The notes: generated by a model from the letters alone, not told the origin. Positions 15,322 to 23,759 are shown, numbered from the stretch's first letter. The stretch: DNA of 38,065 nt from Oscillospiraceae bacterium (GCA_015067215.1 SVMW01000019.1:1-38065); one strand, 5' to 3'. Program-made: numbers and translations.

Positions 15322-17403
15322 TTGAAAAAAGTATTTTCTCAGAGAATAAGAATACTGGCCTTGCTTGTGGCTGCCGTATTTCTGTTATATTCTACAAAGC
15401 TTATACAATATCAGATTATAGAAGGTGAGCAGCATTTTGAAAGCTCCAATACATCCGTTTCCTTTAATCAGACACTGACAGCCTCAAGAGGCGACATCGT
15501 TGACTATTATGGCACACCGCTCGCTTCAAGTCAGCTTATATTCAATGTAATTCTCAACAGAGCAACCATGCCGGGCGATATGCTTAATCAGAGAATCATT
15601 GAGATTCTTCACATTCTTGAAAAAAACGGTGAAACAATAAATGATATTCTGCCTTTGGAACAGGAATATCCGTACAGTTTTCTTGAGGGTGAAGAAAGTG
15701 AAATTGAATGGGTGCGAAATACGCTGGACCTTAATATATATGCCAATGAAAGTGATATTGTAAACAAACTTGGTGAAAAATATAAACTTGATGATGTGCC
15801 GAAAGAATTATGGCGCAAAGTAGGCGGTATAAGATATACAATGGACAGAGAAGGCTATACACTCAGTCTGCCTTTTACAATTGCAAGGGATGTAAGTGAA
15901 AAAACAGTTGCGGTTGTAACTGAAAATTCCCGTGAACTTGCAGGTGTGGAAATTTATGATACCAGCAAACGTTATTATCAGGATGGTGATATTTTTCCGC
16001 ATATTCTCGGTACAGTGGGTCCTATCTGGGCAGAAGAATATGCCGAACTTAAGGCACAGGGATATAAACTTAACGATACACTTGGCAAATCAGGGCTTGA
16101 AAAGCTTTATGAAAGTTATCTCAAGGGTACAGACGGTTCTGTAAATATTGAACGCAATATGTATGGTGAAATTGTAAGTAAAGAAATAATTGATGCACCG
16201 AAAGAAGGTGACACAGTAAAGCTTACAATCGATTATCAGTTTCAGGATGCATTGAATGATATATTGAAAAACCAGCTTGAAGTTCTGCAGGCCAAACCGG
16301 CGGGCAGCGGTAAAGAAGCAAGCGGTATATCCGCTGTTGTTCTTGATGCAAAAACAGGCGGTATACTTGCAGTTGCGAACTATCCCAGCTACGACCTTAA
16401 CCTTTATTCTTCCAACTATTCCGAATATGCAAATGACGAAAACAATCCGCTTTTCAACCGAGCTACACAAGGTTTGTACCGTCCGGGTTCGGTTTTTAAA
16501 TGTGCAGTTGCACTTGCTGCCTTGCAGGAAGGTATAATTGATGAAAATTACACCTACCGCTGCACCGGCACATACACATATTACGCGCCAAGCTATACAC
16601 CGGGCTGTGCTTATGGCACGGCACACGGCGTGTGTACAGTTGAAAGAGCACTGCAGGTAAGCTGTAACTGCTTTTTCTACGAAATGGGGCGACTGCTTGG
16701 CGTTGACAAGATGAATGAAATTGCAAACCAGATGGGGCTGGGTGTAAAAACAGGGCTTGAAATCAGTGAAAAAACAGGTGTTGTATCCAACCCAAAATAT
16801 ACTGAGAGTCTTGGCGGAACCTGGGAAGTAGGTAACGTTATTCAGACAGCTATCGGACAGATGGATACTGTTGTCACAACTGTACAGCTTGCAACATATG
16901 CAAATACTCTTGCCAATGAAGGCGTACGAAAAAATACACATATTGTGGACTCAATTGTGTCTATAGATGGCGAAAAGGTGTACGAAACACCTGTTACGGT
17001 GCTTTCAGAGAGAAAAGATAAAAACGATTCATACCGCATTGTTGAAGAAGGTATGGTAATGGCATCAAGCCAGGGTGCAGCGTCGTATTATCTGTCAGCA
17101 TTACCTTATAAGATAGCTTCAAAAACAGGTACTGCACAGGTATCTGGAGGTTATCTGAATGCCACAATTATGGCGTATGGTCCTACCGAAAACCCTGAAA
17201 TTGCGGTTGCGGTTATTGCCGAAAAAGCAGGTAACGGCTATTATCTTGCTGAAGCTGTGGCTGATATCTATGAAGAGTATTACCGCCTTAAAGAATTGAG
17301 GCAGAATGAAAACTGGCGCGAGATGCTGGATGCACCTGTGACAGATGAAACTGTTACAGAAGAAGTTTCCGGAAATACAGATGAAAATAATACAATACAA
17401 TAA
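15322..17403 (+). CDS. mrdA: Penicillin-binding protein 2 (elongasome transpeptidase)
   Basis: A 693-residue class B PBP. One N-terminal membrane helix (about residues 10-25) is followed by a dimerisation domain and a C-terminal transpeptidase domain. The active-site motifs are complete: SVFK with Ser390 and Lys393, SCN at 447-449, and KTG at 601-603. There are no PASTA domains; the last 25 residues are acidic and probably disordered. The enzyme cross-links peptidoglycan during lateral growth, normally with RodA. The start is TTG at 15322, 3 nt after mreD, with GAGGT upstream. The usual neighbour rodA is not in this window. Confidence 0.93.
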   Translation: MKKVFSQRIRILALLVAAVFLLYSTKLIQYQIIEGEQHFESSNTSVSFNQTLTASRGDIVDYYGTPLASSQLIFNVILNRATMPGDMLNQRIIEILHILEKNGETINDILPLEQEYPYSFLEGEESEIEWVRNTLDLNIYANESDIVNKLGEKYKLDDVPKELWRKVGGIRYTMDREGYTLSLPFTIARDVSEKTVAVVTENSRELAGVEIYDTSKRYYQDGDIFPHILGTVGPIWAEEYAELKAQGYKLNDTLGKSGLEKLYESYLKGTDGSVNIERNMYGEIVSKEIIDAPKEGDTVKLTIDYQFQDALNDILKNQLEVLQAKPAGSGKEASGISAVVLDAKTGGILAVANYPSYDLNLYSSNYSEYANDENNPLFNRATQGLYRPGSVFKCAVALAALQEGIIDENYTYRCTGTYTYYAPSYTPGCAYGTAHGVCTVERALQVSCNCFFYEMGRLLGVDKMNEIANQMGLGVKTGLEISEKTGVVSNPKYTESLGGTWEVGNVIQTAIGQMDTVVTTVQLATYANTLANEGVRKNTHIVDSIVSIDGEKVYETPVTVLSERKDKNDSYRIVEEGMVMASSQGAASYYLSALPYKIASKTGTAQVSGGYLNATIMAYGPTENPEIAVAVIAEKAGNGYYLAEAVADIYEEYYRLKELRQNENWREMLDAPVTDETVTEEVSGNTDENNTIQ

Positions 17404-17471
17404 TTTATCAAAAAGAATGGCTGAAAAACTTAATTTTTTGTAAATTTTCTACAATAAATAAGCAAATTATG

Positions 17472-17501
17472 TTGTAAAATAAATGTTTGTTATGATATAA
17501 T
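17472..17501 (+). promoter_or_regulatory. Promoter ahead of the minD-like gene
   Basis: TTGTAA (17472-17477) and TATAAT (17496-17501) are 18 bp apart, with TG one base before the -10 (extended -10). It lies in the 136-bp gap after the PBP gene, so minD and mgsA may have their own promoter. Confidence 0.6.
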
Positions 17502-17539
17502 TATTAGGTAATGTTGTAAGTTATTTATATGGAGGACCA

Positions 17540-18271
17540 ATGGCACAGGTTATAATGATTGCCTCCGGCAAAGGCGGAACAGGCAAAAGTACCATTGCTA
17601 CATTTATGGCCGCAGAATTGAGCCTTAGAGGACACAAAACTTTCCTGACAGAGCTGGATATGGGTCTGAGAAGTATTGATATTATCTCCGGTATAAGTGA
17701 AAATGCGGTGTATGATATCGGCGATGTTCTCAGCGGGGAATGTTCGTGGGAAAAAGCTGTTGTAGTAAGTCCGTATACAAAAAATTTGCATATTATGCCA
17801 GCTCCGGGTAAAAAAAACGGAGTTGAATTTGAAAATCTGAAAAAACTTGTTGATGAAATCTACGGTGAATATGAATATATAATCATAGATACTGCGGCCG
17901 GGCTGGGAGATGCATTCAATGCAGCACTTGCAGTTTCTGCAATGGCAATAATTGTCTGCACAGCTGATGCAGTCAGCGTAAGAGATGCCCGCATTGTATC
18001 GGATGAAATATTCTATAACAATGTCAGGGATATTCGTCTTATTATCAATAAATTTGATAAAAATACATTTAAACATTCAGGTTTTACAGACGGTGACCAG
18101 ATTATCGATGCCTGCTGTACACAGCTTCTGGGGGTAATACCATATGATGTGAATATTCAGGTAGCGGCAATGGATGGCAAACCGCTTACAACAGACAGCT
18201 TGTCCAAAAAAATATTCTCTGCTATATGCGACAGATTACAGGGCAGACATACACAGATGATTGTTAGATAA
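17540..18271 (+). CDS. minD: MinD-like ParA/MinD family ATPase
   Basis: A 243-residue P-loop ATPase. It has the deviant Walker A GKGGTGKST (Lys11 and Lys16), LDMGLRSIDIISGI matching the MinD signature GLRxxD, and DTAAGLGDAFN matching the MinD DxPAG segment. MinD proteins bind the membrane as ATP dimers and place the division site with MinC. The normal C-terminal membrane-targeting helix (basic and aromatic, about 10 residues) is not apparent; the chain ends QGRHTQMIVR and is about 20-25 residues shorter than usual. No minC or minE is nearby. GGAGGACCA precedes the ATG. It may be a genuine MinD with an altered tail or a MinD-related protein with another job. Confidence 0.8.
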   Translation: MAQVIMIASGKGGTGKSTIATFMAAELSLRGHKTFLTELDMGLRSIDIISGISENAVYDIGDVLSGECSWEKAVVVSPYTKNLHIMPAPGKKNGVEFENLKKLVDEIYGEYEYIIIDTAAGLGDAFNAALAVSAMAIIVCTADAVSVRDARIVSDEIFYNNVRDIRLIINKFDKNTFKHSGFTDGDQIIDACCTQLLGVIPYDVNIQVAAMDGKPLTTDSLSKKIFSAICDRLQGRHTQMIVR

Positions 18272-18285
18272 CGGAGGGATTAAAA

Positions 18286-18696
18286 ATGAACATAGCTATT
18301 ATTGCACACGACAAAAAGAAAGAACTTATGGTACAGTTCTGTATTGCCTACAGCGGTATTCTTTCCAAACATACTTTGCTTGCTACAGGAGTGACAGGTA
18401 AAATGGTTGCAGAAGCAACCAACCTTAATGTGCATCGCTTTTACAGCGGCAGCCAGGGTGGCGATCAGCAGATTGCAGCAAGACTGCAGTATAATGAAAT
18501 TGATATGCTCTTGTTCTTCCGTGATGCTATCACAGTAAAATCCACAGAACCAAGTGACAAAAATCTGCTTCGTCTCTGTGATGAAAACAATATTCCAGTT
18601 GCTACAAATATTGCAACAGCTGAAGTTCTTATTCATGGTCTTGAACGTGGAGACCTTGACTGGAGAAACATTGTAAATCCAAAGAACAACAGATAA
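18286..18696 (+). CDS. mgsA: Methylglyoxal synthase family protein with altered active site
   Basis: A 136-residue protein with the MGS fold motifs IAHDKKK (His8, Asp9), TGVTGK, SGSQGGDQQIAAR (Asp60, equivalent to catalytic Asp71 of E. coli) and IPVATNIATAEVLI. The enzyme normally converts dihydroxyacetone phosphate to methylglyoxal and phosphate. The usual PHxPD stretch is here STEPS, so the residues equivalent to E. coli His98 and Asp101 are Thr87 and Ser90, and the WDP/RDP segment is RDA. Activity may therefore be changed. GGAGGG precedes the ATG, 14 nt after the minD stop. The location after a mre/min cluster is familiar from related bacteria. Confidence 0.88.
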   Translation: MNIAIIAHDKKKELMVQFCIAYSGILSKHTLLATGVTGKMVAEATNLNVHRFYSGSQGGDQQIAARLQYNEIDMLLFFRDAITVKSTEPSDKNLLRLCDENNIPVATNIATAEVLIHGLERGDLDWRNIVNPKNNR

Positions 18697-18709
18697 TAAA
18701 ACGCAATAA

Positions 18710-18736
18710 AACCCATCGGTAAATTTCCGATGGGTT
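18710..18736 (+). terminator. Terminator after mgsA
   Basis: The stem AACCCATCGG / CCGATGGGTT (18710-18719 and 18727-18736, 7-nt loop) lies just after the mgsA stop. The downstream T-run is weak (TTAATTTAT). Confidence 0.65.
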
Positions 18737-18780
18737 AATTTATAGTAAAATATTTTAGTTTACATAAAGGAGAATTCTCA

Positions 18781-20565
18781 ATGATAAAACAACGAGTGGC
18801 AGATCTTCAGAATCTGCTTAAAGAAAAAAATCTTTCTGCTTTGATTATCCCTACAAACGACTTCCATATGTCTGAATATGTAGGTGAATATTTCAAGGCA
18901 AGAAAACATTTTTCCGGGTTCACAGGTTCTGCAGGTGTTATGGTTGTGACACAGACAGAAGCTAACCTCTGGACAGACGGCAGATATTTTATTCAGGCAG
19001 AAAGAGAACTGGCTGACACAGGTGTTATTCTTCGCAAAATGGGCGAACCGGGAGTACCTACAGTAAAAGAATATGTAGTTGAAAATGTTCCACAGGGCGG
19101 CAAACTTGCATTTGACGGAAGAGTTATCCCTGTAGCAGAAGGTAAAGTTTACGAAGAAGAACTGGCTAAAAAAGGCGCAACTCTCCACACAACAGAAGAC
19201 CTTCCTGGCATGGTATGGGAAAACCGTCCTGCAATGAGTGCAGAAAAAGCATTTGTTCTTACTATGGAATACGCAGGTAAATCTACAACAGACAAACTTG
19301 CTGATATCCGTGCAAAGATGGCAGAAGCAAGTGCAGATATTCACGTTATTGCTGCACTGGAAGATATTGCATGGCTTTATAACATCCGCGGCGGTGATGT
19401 TGCAAGAACACCTGTTGTTCTCAGCTTTGCAGTTGTTACAATGGATAAAGCATACATTTTTGCAAATAAAGAAATTTTTGATGAAAATGTAATGGCACAT
19501 TTTGAACAGTCAGGCGTTGAAGTTAAACCATACGAAGAAATTTACAGCTATGTTGCAGAAATTGCTGAAGATAAAACTGTTTTGCTTGACCCATCCAAAA
19601 CAAACTATGCTGTTGTAAAAGCAATCAAAGCAAAGGTTGTGCAGGCACAGAACCCATCTTTGCTTATGAAAGCAGTTAAAAACCCTACAGAACTTGAAAA
19701 CTCAAAAATGGCACATATCAAAGACTGTGTTGCGGTTACAAAGTTTATGTACTGGCTCAAGAAAAATGCAGGCAAAATCCCTATGACAGAAGTTTCTGCA
19801 CAGGAATATGTTTCATACCTCAGAAGTATTCAGCCGGGTTATCTTGACCTCAGCTTTGATCCTATCTGCGGTTATAAAGAAAACGCAGCAATGATGCACT
19901 ATTCTGCACATCCTGAAACAACAAAAGAAGTTACAAACGAAGGTATGCTTCTTCTTGACTCAGGCGGACACTACAATGATGGTTCAACAGATATTACAAG
20001 AACATTTGTTCTCGGTGAAATTTCTGAAGAAATCAAAGCTCATTTCACAGCAGTTGTTCGCGGCGTACTTGCACTTCAGAATGCTAAATTCCTCAAGGGC
20101 TGTATCGGCCAGAATCTTGACATTCTTGCAAGAGAACCACTGTGGGAAGTTGGTCTTGACTATAAATGCGGTACAGGTCATGGTGTAGGTCATATCCTCG
20201 GTGTACACGAAGGTCCTAACGGCTTCCGCTGGCAGAACGTTCCGGGCAAAAATGAAGGCGGCGTATTTGTTGAAGGTATGATTACAACAATTGAACCAGG
20301 CGTTTATATCGAAGGCAGCCATGGCATCAGAATTGAAAACGAAGTTATCTGCCGTGAAGGTATTAAAAATGAATATGGTCAGTTTATGTACTTTGAACCT
20401 GTTACATTTGCACCAATTGACCTTGATGGTATCAATCCAGATATGATGGATAAAAAAGAAATTAAATGGCTTAACGAATATCACGCACAGGTGTTCGAAA
20501 AACTCAGCCCATATCTTACAGAAGAAGAAAATGAATGGCTTAAAGAATATACAAGAGCTATTTAA
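18781..20565 (+). CDS. pepP: Xaa-Pro aminopeptidase (aminopeptidase P, M24B)
   Basis: A 594-residue cytoplasmic metallopeptidase that removes N-terminal residues preceding proline. It has two creatinase-like N-terminal domains (1-300), a pita-bread M24 catalytic domain (about 310-530) and a short M24 C-terminal extension. Metal ligands are visible: LLDSGGHYNDGSTDITRTF (two Asp), GHGVGHILGVHEGP (His), TTIEPGVYIEGSHGIRIENE (two Glu). Length fits the three-domain eukaryotic-like APP found in many Clostridia. AAGGAG precedes the ATG. Codon bias indicates strong expression. The gene appears to stand alone between two terminators. Confidence 0.94.
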   Translation: MIKQRVADLQNLLKEKNLSALIIPTNDFHMSEYVGEYFKARKHFSGFTGSAGVMVVTQTEANLWTDGRYFIQAERELADTGVILRKMGEPGVPTVKEYVVENVPQGGKLAFDGRVIPVAEGKVYEEELAKKGATLHTTEDLPGMVWENRPAMSAEKAFVLTMEYAGKSTTDKLADIRAKMAEASADIHVIAALEDIAWLYNIRGGDVARTPVVLSFAVVTMDKAYIFANKEIFDENVMAHFEQSGVEVKPYEEIYSYVAEIAEDKTVLLDPSKTNYAVVKAIKAKVVQAQNPSLLMKAVKNPTELENSKMAHIKDCVAVTKFMYWLKKNAGKIPMTEVSAQEYVSYLRSIQPGYLDLSFDPICGYKENAAMMHYSAHPETTKEVTNEGMLLLDSGGHYNDGSTDITRTFVLGEISEEIKAHFTAVVRGVLALQNAKFLKGCIGQNLDILAREPLWEVGLDYKCGTGHGVGHILGVHEGPNGFRWQNVPGKNEGGVFVEGMITTIEPGVYIEGSHGIRIENEVICREGIKNEYGQFMYFEPVTFAPIDLDGINPDMMDKKEIKWLNEYHAQVFEKLSPYLTEEENEWLKEYTRAI

Positions 20566-20582
20566 CATTTTATAAGCAATAT

Positions 20583-20622
20583 ACAGCACAGTCACAGACA
20601 GTATGACTGTGCTGTTTTATTT
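20583..20622 (+). terminator. Terminator after pepP
   Basis: A perfect 12-bp stem, ACAGCACAGTCA / TGACTGTGCTGT (20583-20594 and 20604-20615), is followed by TTTATTTT. Confidence 0.9.
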
Positions 20623-20690
20623 TACAAAAAATCCACAACTGAACTTATTATATGTGATATGATTATAAAAAATAAACAACGGTTTTTGTA

Positions 20691-21161
20691 ATGGTGAACT
20701 ATATGAAAAATCTTTTTGCAGTAATCGGTACTTTCGTGGCTTTGCTTGTGGGTTTTGTAGCTTGCTTTACCCTGTGGGGTGAAGGATATACAGTAGATGC
20801 ATTACTGTACCGTAACAAGGCATACAAACTGATTCAGGCAATTGAAAATGAAGATTACAAAACAGCATCGCAGTATCTGAGTTTCTATGGAATAGATGAT
20901 GTAACGGCTGCAAGGGAACAGTGGGCTGAAAATATGGAAGAATTGGATGCGGATATTTTTTCTGCAAACTATAAAGCTTTATCCGCCGATGACGGCATTG
21001 TAAAAACAAATGTTCAGGCGTATTTTTATGGCGGTCAGGAATTGTGTTTTGATGTGATTGTGCAGGGAAAGGGGCTTGCAATATCATCGGTATATGTAAC
21101 AGGGGACAATGAACTGACGGAGCTGTATCAGGGGGTTATGACAACATATAACCCGGGATAA
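20691..21161 (+). CDS. Hypothetical membrane-anchored protein
   Basis: A 156-residue protein I do not recognise. One hydrophobic N-terminal segment (about residues 7-28) contains GFVAC, a poor lipoprotein box, so it is either a signal anchor or a lipoprotein. The remainder is soluble and slightly acidic, with LIQAIENEDYKTASQYLSFYGI reminiscent of small domains that sense or fold like an NTF2/DUF4878 type; that is only an impression. No clear ribosome site precedes the ATG at 20691; an in-frame ATG at 20703 has GGTG upstream and would remove four residues. It is convergent with the peptidoglycan-binding gene, with a palindromic element between them. Confidence 0.65.
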   Translation: MVNYMKNLFAVIGTFVALLVGFVACFTLWGEGYTVDALLYRNKAYKLIQAIENEDYKTASQYLSFYGIDDVTAAREQWAENMEELDADIFSANYKALSADDGIVKTNVQAYFYGGQELCFDVIVQGKGLAISSVYVTGDNELTELYQGVMTTYNPG

Positions 21162-21196
21162 AGTAACAGGTTTAAGATAAAAACAGATATATGTTA

Positions 21197-21410
21197 TAAA
21201 AAAACACCTGGCAGAATAAGTCAATTTTATTAAGTTAACAAAAAATATGTCATTCTGAGGCATTTATGCCGAAAAATCTCTTGGTTTATCGGACCAAGAG
21301 ATTCTCAGCTAAGCTCAGAATGACATTTTACTTTATTATGTTAATCTGATTGTTTTGAATTTCGCTTAACTTAATGACATTGCAGAATCAGTTTGTCGGG
21401 TGTTTTTTTA
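21197..21410. mobile_element. 214-bp nested palindromic element (MITE-like)
   Basis: Perfect 12-bp terminal inverted repeats, TAAAAAAACACC (21197-21208) and GGTGTTTTTTTA (21399-21410), bound the element. If TA is the duplicated target, the repeats are AAAAAACACC and GGTGTTTTTT, as in Tc1/mariner or IS630-type MITEs. Inside are more inverted pairs: ATTAAGTTAA (21229-21238 with 21366-21375), TTAACA (21235-21240 with 21339-21344), ATGTCATTCTGAG (21247-21259 with 21314-21326), and the hairpins GGCAT-ATGCC (21259-21270) and AATCTCTTGGT-ACCAAGAGATT (21275-21303). It has no coding capacity. Runs of seven T at both ends on opposite strands suggest it also serves as a two-way terminator for the convergent flanking genes. 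Mobility is inferred. Confidence 0.65.
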
Positions 21411-21453
21411 CCTGAATAATGTCAAGGTGTATAGCTTTACACTTGGAATAACA

Positions 21454-22008
21454 TTATGTGGCACGGTTAAATGCGGGAACAACAGCATTCCATGTTGACT
21501 GACCGGCTTTTCCGTCAACAGTCAGATTGCTTGCACTCTGAAAACCCGAAACTGCCACGGCAGTGTTTCTTCCATAAATGCCGTCTACGTTAAGTACAGG
21601 CCAGGTATAGTTGTTTGCTTCCCTTATTTTGTTGAGATAACTCTGTAAAAATCTTACCTGATCTCCTGAAGAACCAAGGGTCAGCAGTCCGTTGTATCTT
21701 GTTGTAACATCTGTAGGATTTCCTGCTTTCATTGCATTGTCAACAGCAAGTATGGAATTCCAGGTCAACCGTCCAATCACACCGTCGGGGTTGAGAGAAA
21801 ACTGTTTCTGAAAACGTATTACGGCATTGCGAGTGCCGGAACCAAACCTGCCGTCCACAGCAAGTCTGTTTATACCTGTATACAGACTGCTAAGGCTGTT
21901 GAGGTGCTGCTGCATAAGTCTTACATTTGCACCACTGGAACCTACTCTCAAAGGTGTACCGGGATAAACAGGGTCGGCATATATTGTTGAATTGTTGATA
22001 TTGGTCAT
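21454..22008 (-). CDS. Peptidoglycan-binding protein with two PG_binding_1 repeats
   Basis: A 184-residue protein made of two tandem PG_binding_1 domains (about residues 15-88 and 105-178). Each has the typical pattern: LRVGSSGANVRLMQQHLN ... VDGRFGSGTRNAVIRFQKQF, and LTLGSSGDQVRFLQSYLN ... VDGIYGRNTAVAVSGFQ. Such domains bind peptidoglycan. There is no signal peptide and no catalytic domain, so export would need another route, cell lysis or sporulation; it may also be the remnant of a larger hydrolase. GGAGGG precedes the ATG at 22008. Confidence 0.85.
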   Translation of the reverse strand: MTNINNSTIYADPVYPGTPLRVGSSGANVRLMQQHLNSLSSLYTGINRLAVDGRFGSGTRNAVIRFQKQFSLNPDGVIGRLTWNSILAVDNAMKAGNPTDVTTRYNGLLTLGSSGDQVRFLQSYLNKIREANNYTWPVLNVDGIYGRNTAVAVSGFQSASNLTVDGKAGQSTWNAVVPAFNRAT

Positions 22009-22146
22009 ATAATAACCCTCCTTTGGCTTATTATATGGGGGTAAAAGGTGAAATGTTATTGATATAGATTTACTAGTGATGGTTTTTGTGATAATATTAT
22101 TATGTATATCTATGTAAACATTTATTTTATATATAAAGGAGAAATT

Positions 22147-23745
22147 ATGTTATCTGTAAAAGAACTTACACATGAGTTTGACGGACAGACTCTTTTTAAA
22201 GATGTTAACCTTGAATTTAAAGAAGGCAACTGTTATGGCATCATCGGTGCCAATGGTGCAGGTAAATCCACATTGCTCAAATTTTTGTCAGGTCAGCGTG
22301 AGCCTACAAAAGGCGAAATTTTCCTTGATAAAAATGCAAGAATGTCTGTTCTGGAACAGGACCACTTTAAATTTGATGAATATTATGTAACAGATGTTGT
22401 AATTATGGGCAACCCACGTCTTTACGAAATTATGAAAGAAAAAGATGAGCTTTACAACAAGCCTGATTTCAGTGAAGCAGATGGTGAACGAGCAGCTGAA
22501 CTTGAAGGCGAATTTGCTGAGCTTGACGGATGGGAAGCTGAAACAGAAGTTCTTCAGCTTTTAAACGGTCTGGGTGTGGATAAAGAAAATCACTACACAC
22601 AGATGAAAAACCTCAATGGCCGTGATAAAGTTAAAGTACTGCTTGCAAAAGCACTTTTCGGCAAGCCAAGCATTATTCTTCTGGACGAACCTACCAACCA
22701 TCTGGATATTGAAGCTATTGCATGGCTTGAAGAATTCATCATTGATTTCCCGGGTACAGTACTGGTTGTATCCCACGACCGTCACTTCCTCAATGCTGTT
22801 TGTACACACACAGTAGATATCGACTACAATAAAGTTAAAATGTATGCCGGCAACTACGATTTCTGGTACGAATCCAGCCAGCTCATGAATCAGCTTATCA
22901 AAAACCAGAACAAGAAAAAAGAAGAGAAAATCAAGCAGCTTGAAGAATTTATCCGCCGATTCTCTGCAAATAAATCAAAATCCAAGCAGGCTACTTCAAG
23001 AAAGAAAATTCTTGATAACATTCAGCTGGAAGAAATGCCTGCTTCATCCCGTAAATATCCGTTTGTAAACTTTGTTCAGGACAGGGAAGTTGGCAAGGAT
23101 GTACTCGAAGTGCGTGACCTCACAGTGACAATTGACGGTGTAAAAGTTCTGGATAATGTATCTTTCTACATTAATCGTCTGGACAAAATTGCCCTCGTTG
23201 GTGACAACGAAGCAGGTCAGACAGCTCTGTTCAAGGTTCTTAATGATGAACTTACACCTGACAGCGGTTTTATAAAATGGGGCGTAAGCACATCCCGCAG
23301 TTATTTCCCAAAAGACAATACAGAATTTTTTGAAGGCAATGATATGAACCTTGTTGAATGGCTGCGTCAGTATTCAAAAGACCAGACAGAAAGTTTCCTC
23401 AGAGGCTTCCTTGGACGCATGCTGTTCAGCGGTGACGATGTTTATAAAAAAGTTAATGTGCTTTCCGGTGGTGAAAAGGTAAGATGTATGCTGTCCCGTA
23501 TGATGATGAAAGAAGCCAATGTTATTATGCTTGACCAGCCAACCAACCATCTTGACCTTGAATCTATCACGGCTGTTAACAACGGCATTGTAGACTTTAA
23601 AGGTACGGTTTTATTCTCCAGTCACGACCATCAGTTTATCGAAACAATTGCAAACCGCATTATCGAAATCAGAGAAGATGGTTCCATTGTTGACAAACTT
23701 ATGACTTACGATGAATACATAGAATATAAACAGAACAATAAGTGA
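22147..23745 (+). CDS. ABC-F family ATPase (YkpA/YbiT-like)
   Basis: A 532-residue soluble protein with two ABC domains (about 1-250 and 310-525) joined by a basic helical linker (KNQNKKKEEKIKQLEEF), with no membrane part. ABC-F proteins act on ribosomes. NBD1 has a normal Walker A (GANGAGKST, Lys40) and Walker B (LLDEPTNHLD, Glu181), but its signature is LNGRD (156-160) instead of LSGGE. NBD2 has a normal signature LSGGE (439-443), but Walker A is GDNEAGQT (Gln358 for Lys) and Walker B is MLDQPTNHLD (Gln464 for Glu). One composite site is thus intact and the other degenerate. The ATG at 22147 follows AAGGAG. The next gene starts 15 nt after the stop. Confidence 0.92.
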   Translation: MLSVKELTHEFDGQTLFKDVNLEFKEGNCYGIIGANGAGKSTLLKFLSGQREPTKGEIFLDKNARMSVLEQDHFKFDEYYVTDVVIMGNPRLYEIMKEKDELYNKPDFSEADGERAAELEGEFAELDGWEAETEVLQLLNGLGVDKENHYTQMKNLNGRDKVKVLLAKALFGKPSIILLDEPTNHLDIEAIAWLEEFIIDFPGTVLVVSHDRHFLNAVCTHTVDIDYNKVKMYAGNYDFWYESSQLMNQLIKNQNKKKEEKIKQLEEFIRRFSANKSKSKQATSRKKILDNIQLEEMPASSRKYPFVNFVQDREVGKDVLEVRDLTVTIDGVKVLDNVSFYINRLDKIALVGDNEAGQTALFKVLNDELTPDSGFIKWGVSTSRSYFPKDNTEFFEGNDMNLVEWLRQYSKDQTESFLRGFLGRMLFSGDDVYKKVNVLSGGEKVRCMLSRMMMKEANVIMLDQPTNHLDLESITAVNNGIVDFKGTVLFSSHDHQFIETIANRIIEIREDGSIVDKLMTYDEYIEYKQNNK

Positions 23746-23759
23746 GGATAATTATAACT

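Noticed and set aside
16090-16941. 283-codon minus-strand frame inside the PBP2 gene
   Set aside because: The opposite frame contains the transpeptidase motifs SxxK and SxN. The antisense product is Cys-rich and domainless.
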